Below, piece by piece: positions 59,462-64,000 of a stretch of DNA of 64,000 nt. How positions within the stretch are numbered: the first letter of the stretch is position 1; every line of letters starts with the position of its first letter. The position numbers and the translations under genes are program-made. The stretch is from Streptococcus infantis ATCC 700779 (GTDB lineage: Bacteria > Bacillota > Bacilli > Lactobacillales > Streptococcaceae). The stretch is taken from the NCBI RefSeq assembly GCF_000187465.1, contig NZ_GL732439.1:1260632-1324631 (forward strand), in the 5' to 3' direction. The notes beneath the pieces were generated by a model. The model made no database searches, had not been told where the DNA came from, and saw only the letters and a list, made by a program, of their open reading frames with translations.

Positions 59462-59526
59462 TTCTTACACTTTTAATTCTATTAGATTAGCTAATTGTAT
59501 TTATTTCTTGACTTAAACTTACACAA

Positions 59527-59558
59527 AAACCCATCCTGCACAAAAGCAAGATGGGTTT
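59527..59558 (+). terminator. Terminator after sczA
   Basis: Thirteen-bp stem with one mismatch (AAACCCATCCTGC and complement, loop ACAAAA). It separates sczA from the convergent transporter operon. Confidence 0.7.
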
Positions 59559-59606
59559 ATCATTCTAACTTATTTGAACAAGTTCGTAGCTAAAGCTAAC
59601 TAGACT

Positions 59607-61127
59607 TTACTTCTTCAGCAATCCTTCCTGGACTAGAAACTCACGCGCCACTTCTTCAGCTGATTTACCTTCCACACCAACTTGGTAGTTCATCTGACTC
59701 ATCTGGCTCTCGGTGATCTTACCAGCTAGTTTATTAAGAATAGCTTCCAATTCAGGATGTTTTTCGAGTAATTTAGCTTTCATGAGTGGAGCGCCTTGGT
59801 ATGGAGGGAAGAGTTGTTTATCATCCTCCAAAACCACTAAATCATAGCGAGCAATTTCAGCATCTGTTGAGTAAGCATCTGTAATTTGAATGTCCCCTGA
59901 CTGGATGGCTTGGTAGCGAAGAGCTGGCTCCATGGTTGCCACATTGAGATTCAATCCATAAACAGACTGCAAGCCCTTGTTTCCATCCTCACGGTCATTA
60001 AACTCCAGAGTGAATCCCGCCTTGAGCTGTCCTTCTACTTTTTTCAAGTCTGAAATCGTCTTAAGCCCATATTCTTGCGCAATTTTTTTAGGAACTGCTA
60101 TAGCATAAGTATTTTGATAAGCCATGGGTTTAAGAAAGGCTAGTTGATCCTGTTTGGCAATGCCGTCACGAGCCACCTCGTAAACCTTTTCTGGGTCATG
60201 CCCAACTTGTGGAGATGATTGGAGGAGACTCTCTGTCACTGTTCCAGAAAATTCTGGATAGATATCAATGTCCCCTTTTTTCAGCGCTTGGTAAAGAAAG
60301 TCTGTCTTCCCAAAATTGGGTTTAACCGTCACCGTCATATCCGTATTTTCCTCGATGAGAAGTTTATACATATTCATGAGAATCTCAGGTTCAGGTCCTA
60401 ACTTCCCAGCTATAACCAGATTTTCTTTCTCTTTATTTGGAATCATGCTTGGAACATAACTAACTCCCAAACCAAGGACCATGACAGCAAAGGTCGAAAC
60501 AATCGTACGCAACTTTGCCTTTTCCAACCATTTGAGAATGATATTAAAGAGAATGGCCAAGAGGGCTGATGAGATTGCTCCGATTAAAATGAGACTAGCA
60601 TTCCGACGATCAATTCCCAAAAGGATAAAGGAGCCCAATCCACCAGCTCCCACAAGAGCTGCTAGAGTTGCTGTCCCAATGATCATAACGGTCGCTGTTC
60701 GAACCCCCGATACAATGACAGGCATAGCAAGGGGAATTTCAAACTTCTTGAGTCGCTCCCACTTGGTCATCCCAAAAGCAATCCCTGCCTCCTCAAGACT
60801 AGGATCAATGCCATTCAGGGCTGTGATTGTATTTTCTAAAATCGGGAAAATAGCGTAAATGACAAGGGCTGTGAGTGCTGGTAAGGTTCCAATCCCCATG
60901 AAAGGAATAAAGAGCCCCAACAAAGCCATTGAAGGAATGGTCTGGAAGATACCTGCAACTTGTAGCACCCAGGCCGCTGCTTTTTTATGACCATTTAGAT
61001 AAACCGCAAGTGGGATGGTCAGAAAAATAGCGACCAATAAGGTCAAAAGAGACAATTGTAAGTGTTGTCCCAGAGCTGTTACCCATTCACTAAATCGCTC
61101 CTGAAAGGTTGAAATGAAATTAGACAT
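59607..61127 (-). CDS. Choline/glycine betaine ABC transporter, fused permease and binding protein
   Basis: A 506-residue fusion: five or six N-terminal membrane helices (BPD permease, [22 protein letters not shown] loop) followed by an OpuAC-type substrate-binding domain (about 240-506, start [19 protein letters not shown]). Such fusions are common in streptococci (ProWX/OpuBC style). The start MSNFISTF follows GGAGGTGG; it overlaps the ATPase gene by eight bases. Imports compatible solutes or choline for osmotic stress or teichoic-acid choline. Confidence 0.9.
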   Translation of the reverse strand: MSNFISTFQERFSEWVTALGQHLQLSLLTLLVAIFLTIPLAVYLNGHKKAAAWVLQVAGIFQTIPSMALLGLFIPFMGIGTLPALTALVIYAIFPILENTITALNGIDPSLEEAGIAFGMTKWERLKKFEIPLAMPVIVSGVRTATVMIIGTATLAALVGAGGLGSFILLGIDRRNASLILIGAISSALLAILFNIILKWLEKAKLRTIVSTFAVMVLGLGVSYVPSMIPNKEKENLVIAGKLGPEPEILMNMYKLLIEENTDMTVTVKPNFGKTDFLYQALKKGDIDIYPEFSGTVTESLLQSSPQVGHDPEKVYEVARDGIAKQDQLAFLKPMAYQNTYAIAVPKKIAQEYGLKTISDLKKVEGQLKAGFTLEFNDREDGNKGLQSVYGLNLNVATMEPALRYQAIQSGDIQITDAYSTDAEIARYDLVVLEDDKQLFPPYQGAPLMKAKLLEKHPELEAILNKLAGKITESQMSQMNYQVGVEGKSAEEVAREFLVQEGLLKK

Positions 61128-61848
61128 GAAGACCACCTCCAAACAAGTTTGCTACAAAGTCTGTCGAAGGTGCTTGTAAAATTGTTTCAGGGTCAGTAAC
61201 CTGACAAATTTCCCCATCCTTCAATACTGCAATTCTATCTGCTAATTTCACTGCCTCGTCCGTATCATGAGTAACAAAAATAATTGTTATCCCAAATTCC
61301 TGATGCAAGGCCTTTGTCAGATCTTGGAGATGTTTTCTTGAGATGGCATCTAGAGCAGAGAAAGGCTCATCCATAAGGAGAATCTTGGGTTGTCCAATTA
61401 AAGCACGAATAATTCCTACCCTTTGTTGCTCTCCTCCCGATAACTCACTAGGCATGCGCTTTGCATACTCTACAGCAGGCAGACCCACCTTGTCCAATAG
61501 TTCTTCTGTTTTAGAGGCGATTTGTTCCTTGCTCCAGCCCTTCATTTCAGGAATCAATGCTATATTTTCAGCAACAGTCAAGTTAGGAAATAGAGCAATG
61601 GCTTGCAAAACATAACCAGTAGAAAGACGTAATTCTCGTTCATCATAGTCCTTGATGCGTTTCCCATCCATGTAGATATTGCCATCTGTCGGTTCCAAAA
61701 GACGATTGATCATCTTGAGCATGGTGGTTTTTCCAGATCCTGAAGGGCCTACCAAGACCATAAATTCTCCATCTTCAATACGGAGATTGACATCTTTTAA
61801 AATGTCTGTATCCGTGTAGCGTAAGGCTACATGTTTGTATTCAATCAT
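61120..61848 (-). CDS. Choline/glycine betaine ABC transporter ATPase
   Basis: ABC ATPase of 242 residues: Walker [14 protein letters not shown], signature [15 protein letters not shown], Walker [15 protein letters not shown]-loop THDTDEAV. It lacks the C-terminal CBS pair found in ProV, as in OpuBA of reduced size. The start MIEYKHVA was chosen for GAGGA six bases upstream. It overlaps the permease gene by eight bases and heads the two-gene operon. Confidence 0.9.
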   Translation of the reverse strand: MIEYKHVALRYTDTDILKDVNLRIEDGEFMVLVGPSGSGKTTMLKMINRLLEPTDGNIYMDGKRIKDYDERELRLSTGYVLQAIALFPNLTVAENIALIPEMKGWSKEQIASKTEELLDKVGLPAVEYAKRMPSELSGGEQQRVGIIRALIGQPKILLMDEPFSALDAISRKHLQDLTKALHQEFGITIIFVTHDTDEAVKLADRIAVLKDGEICQVTDPETILQAPSTDFVANLFGGGLHV

Positions 61849-61974
61849 ATTCTTCCTCACCATCTCCTTAAAAGCTAAGATCCTTATCTCACTTTTTATA
61901 AGACTGTAATCATTATTATAATATTGTAATACTAGAAATTACATCTGTCAACGATTTTGATTTGAAATCATATA

Positions 61975-62004
61975 TAAGAAAAAGAGCTTGGCTAAGGCCA
62001 AACT
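61975..62004 (-). terminator. Terminator after the lipoprotein gene
   Basis: Nine-bp stem with one T-G pair (61984-61992 with 61997-62005 region) and a TCTTTTTC tail on the minus strand. Confidence 0.75.
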
Positions 62005-62019
62005 CTCGATTATGATGGA

Positions 62020-63168
62020 CTACTCTTCTTCTACCAAACGTTTAAACTCTGCTTGGATCTCTGTATTTTCTGTCGGTTTTAAATACATGATGCCACCATT
62101 TGTCGTTGGTGAATGAAAAACAATCGTTTCTCCTGTTTTAGTTATCGCAAAGAAGTAACTATGAACATCCGGGTATTTATCCCAATTGCTATAACGCTCT
62201 ACTATTCGGTACTGGGCATTTCCTAGACCTGTATCCGTATACTCAGCATTCATTTTCTCACTCGGACCATCCCCAAATGTATATAGATTATCTGGACCAA
62301 CATCCCCACCTGCAATTCCTTTTTTGTAATTAGGTTGACCAAGTCTTTCTCCCCATCCTTTTATAAAAACTTCTAATTTTGCAGATTTAATAGGATTCCA
62401 CGGAGCTTTTTGTTCAGTTTGAGAACTATTTATACTACCAGAAAATTCAAATTGTTGCCAATCAAAATCACGTATATTAATTATTTCAGATTCTGATTTA
62501 CCAAAAATATCATGCAAGGAATTATTTCCTGGCACTTTAATATCTTGTTCTTTTACTATAGAAGCGGCTTTCTGGTTTGGATTGAGTTGATAGAGAACTC
62601 CCCTACCTTCTCCGGTTCCAGAAGACCAACTCAATTCAAGAACTTCTCCACCTTTATAGATAGTCGTAGTATTCCTAGCTCCACCATGTCCAGCTACATA
62701 TCCCTCAGATAAAAGTATTGGTTTATCATTCTCTAAGTAATATAAGCCTGATATAGAGTAGCTCCCATCTGATTGCTGGACTCCAATAATTAGCTCCTCA
62801 ACGATATCTTCATTCAAATCAACATAGGCATAACGAAGTTTATCAGAGTTAAAAACAGAATTTTCAACAACCCAGCTGCCAATAGGTCGTTTAGTAGCAC
62901 TTAAACTATTATAAAGCGAAGGAATTAAAGAGAGGTCTTTGGGCGAAGAAAATATCTTTCTATAGCTATCGAAAACAGGCTGATAAAGATAACGAAAGAA
63001 TTGTTCTTGATCCCAAGTCGAGTTAACACTAGTTAAAGTAGATTGACTTGTTGACGTTTCTAAACTAGAATTCTGAATAAAATCTTCTGACCTAGTAAAA
63101 CTACAACCAGTTAAAAATAAACTAAGCGTAATAACAAAAAAGAAAGTTACTAGATATTTAAATTTCAT
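62020..63168 (-). CDS. Lipoprotein with DUF4767-like C-terminal domain
   Basis: A 382-residue secreted lipoprotein: signal peptide with lipobox LFLTGCS (Cys about residue 22), then a Ser/Thr-rich linker. The middle has a beta-rich region with YVDLNEDIVEELIIGV, similar to calcium-binding-like repeats in streptococcal lipoproteins. The C-terminal 130 residues (WNPIKSAKLEVFIKGWGERL ...) resemble DUF4767, known from Lactobacillales surface proteins. Function unknown. The start MKFKYLV was chosen for TAAGGAG. Monocistronic. Confidence 0.85.
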   Translation of the reverse strand: MKFKYLVTFFFVITLSLFLTGCSFTRSEDFIQNSSLETSTSQSTLTSVNSTWDQEQFFRYLYQPVFDSYRKIFSSPKDLSLIPSLYNSLSATKRPIGSWVVENSVFNSDKLRYAYVDLNEDIVEELIIGVQQSDGSYSISGLYYLENDKPILLSEGYVAGHGGARNTTTIYKGGEVLELSWSSGTGEGRGVLYQLNPNQKAASIVKEQDIKVPGNNSLHDIFGKSESEIINIRDFDWQQFEFSGSINSSQTEQKAPWNPIKSAKLEVFIKGWGERLGQPNYKKGIAGGDVGPDNLYTFGDGPSEKMNAEYTDTGLGNAQYRIVERYSNWDKYPDVHSYFFAITKTGETIVFHSPTTNGGIMYLKPTENTEIQAEFKRLVEEE

Positions 63169-63255
63169 AAACACTCCTTAAACATAAAATAGAACTAAAA
63201 CTAGTTATAGTATAACAAAAATTAAATAAAGTAAGAAGCAATAAGAAAATAAAAA

Positions 63256-63275
63256 AAAGAGCTATAAAGCTCTTT
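63256..63275 (-). terminator. Terminator of the tRNA operon
   Basis: Stem AAAGAGCT/AGCTCTTT (63256-63263 with 63268-63275) and a T-run on the minus strand, six bases after tRNA-Ser. Confidence 0.85.
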
Positions 63276-63280
63276 AATTA

Positions 63281-63368
63281 CGGAGAATAAGGGATTCGAA
63301 CCCTTGCGCCAGTTACCCGACCTAACGATTTAGCAAACCGTCCTCTTCAGCCTCTTGAGTAATTCTCC
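63281..63368 (-). tRNA. tRNA-Ser (GCT)
   Basis: Class II tRNA with a long variable arm. Acceptor GGAGAAT/ATTCTCC, anticodon loop TTGCTAA, T-loop GGTTCGAATCCC. Discriminator G. CCA is not encoded. Confidence 0.93.
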
Positions 63369-63374
63369 TATTAA

Positions 63375-63448
<74 letters not shown>

Positions 63449-63481
63449 AAGTTAAAAACTTGGTACTTGAACAAAGTTCAA

Positions 63482-63552
63482 AGCGGGTGACGAGAATCGA
63501 ACTCGCGACAACAGCTTGGAAGGCTGTAGTTTTACCACTAAACTACACCCGC
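63482..63552 (-). tRNA. tRNA-Gly (TCC)
   Basis: Acceptor GCGGGTG/CACCCGC, anticodon loop CTTCCAA within ACAGC/GCTGT, T-arm GAGTTCGATTCTC. CCA not encoded. Confidence 0.93.
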
Positions 63553-63571
63553 ATAGTATCATATTAAAAAA

Positions 63572-63644
63572 TGGCGCGAGACGGAATCGAACCGCCGACA
63601 CATGGAGCTTCAATCCATTGCTCTACCAACTGAGCTACCGAGCC
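63572..63644 (-). tRNA. tRNA-Phe (GAA)
   Basis: Anticodon loop TTGAAGC within ATGGA/TCCAT. The acceptor GGCTCGG pairs with a 3' strand that gives a mismatch at the fourth pair. T-arm GCGGTTCGATTCCGT. CCA not encoded. Confidence 0.92.
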
Positions 63645-63650
63645 AAATAT

Positions 63651-63723
<73 letters not shown>

Positions 63724-63737
63724 TTAATAATAAATAA

Positions 63738-63827
63738 AGGAGGATGTGGGATTCGAACCCACGCACGCTTTTACACGCCTGACGGTTTTCAAGACCGTTC
63801 CCTTCAGCCGGACTTGGGTAATCCTCC
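63738..63827 (-). tRNA. tRNA-Ser (TGA)
   Basis: Class II tRNA with a long variable arm. Acceptor GGAGGAT/ATCCTCC, anticodon loop CTTGAAA. The base after the acceptor stem on the RNA is U rather than the usual G discriminator. Confidence 0.93.
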
Positions 63828-63837
63828 ATCATTCCAA

Positions 63838-63911
63838 TGGACCTTGTAGGACTTGAACCTACGACCACTCGGTTATGAGCCGAGAGCTCTAACCAGCTGA
63901 GCTAAAGGTCC
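63838..63911 (-). tRNA. tRNA with CAT anticodon, probable tRNA-Ile2 (lysidine type)
   Basis: Acceptor GGACCTT/AAGGTCC, anticodon loop CTCATAA. The body resembles the B. subtilis tRNA-Ile(CAT) whose C34 becomes lysidine, not elongator Met, and a separate elongator tRNA-Met is next door. Gene order Met-Ile-Ser-fMet parallels the B. subtilis trnB array. The identity is inferred from resemblance; automated calls would say Met. Confidence 0.7.
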
Positions 63912-63925
63912 AACAAGATCATTAT

Positions 63926-63998
63926 AGCGGCGAAGGGGATCGAACCCCCGACCTCCCGGGTATGAACCGGACGCTCTAGCCAGCTGAGCTACACCGCC
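63926..63998 (-). tRNA. Elongator tRNA-Met (CAT)
   Basis: Acceptor GGCGGTG/CGCCGC, anticodon loop TTCATAC, T-arm GGGGGTTCGATCCCC, matching Gram-positive elongator Met. It is complete in the window with two bases to spare. Confidence 0.85.
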
Positions 63999-64000
63999 AT

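Overview
The window is chromosomal DNA of a Streptococcus, most likely the mitis group (S. mitis / oralis / infantis / pneumoniae relatives). The reasons are gene content and order (scrK-scrA-scrB-scrR, mvaA-mvaS, stkP-phpP-rsmB-fmt-priA-rpoZ-gmk, galT-galK-galR, adh-czcD-sczA), a BOX-type repeat, a competence prepilin peptidase with a combox-like promoter, and AT-rich intergenic DNA. The species cannot be fixed from sequence alone. Almost everything is core genome; there is no prophage, insertion sequence or CRISPR array.

Layout. 1-5400: sucrose regulon, with scrK and scrA on the minus strand and scrB-scrR divergent, and operators over both -35 boxes. 5400-7850: mevalonate genes mvaA and mvaS. 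8000-9220: split ThrE-type exporter. 9300-19390: housekeeping run with StkP/PhpP signalling, rsmB, fmt, priA, rpoZ, gmk and rny. 19600-26180: tmcAL, an unknown gene, yqeM, an AT-rich HNH-domain gene, then rsfS, yqeK, nadD, yhbY, yqeH and yqeG (ribosome assembly and NAD synthesis). 26190-36650: corA, a small MscS channel, an aromatic acid exporter-like protein, typA, rsuA, two near-identical tandem small membrane protein genes, an inactive-looking rhodanese, a vitamin ECF S-component with a PdxK/ThiD kinase, truA, GNAT and cclA.

36600-45100 is the tryptophan region: trpEGDCFBA on the minus strand, preceded by a second, standalone trpB. Two T-box riboswitches with TGG (Trp) specifiers lie in series, one before the extra trpB and one directly after its stop codon. 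Only the first is preceded by an obvious promoter. 45100-50670: an aminotransferase and initiating sugar transferase (probable teichoic-acid AATGal step) and a heterodimeric ABC exporter. 50700-56550: a gene remnant, exoA, a VOC protein, a thioesterase, and galT/galK with divergent galR. 56600-63170: BOX element, zinc-type alcohol dehydrogenase, CzcD zinc exporter with SczA-like regulator, choline/betaine ABC transporter, and a lipoprotein. 63256-64000: eight minus-strand tRNA genes with a terminator.

The most unusual items are the serial T-box design of the trp locus; two copies of a structured intergenic repeat with conserved ends and variable hairpins (near 24362-24527 and 42960-43178); the AT-rich HNH gene inside the rsfS-yqeM junction; and a tandem duplication that left a fossil of the rsuA 3' end.
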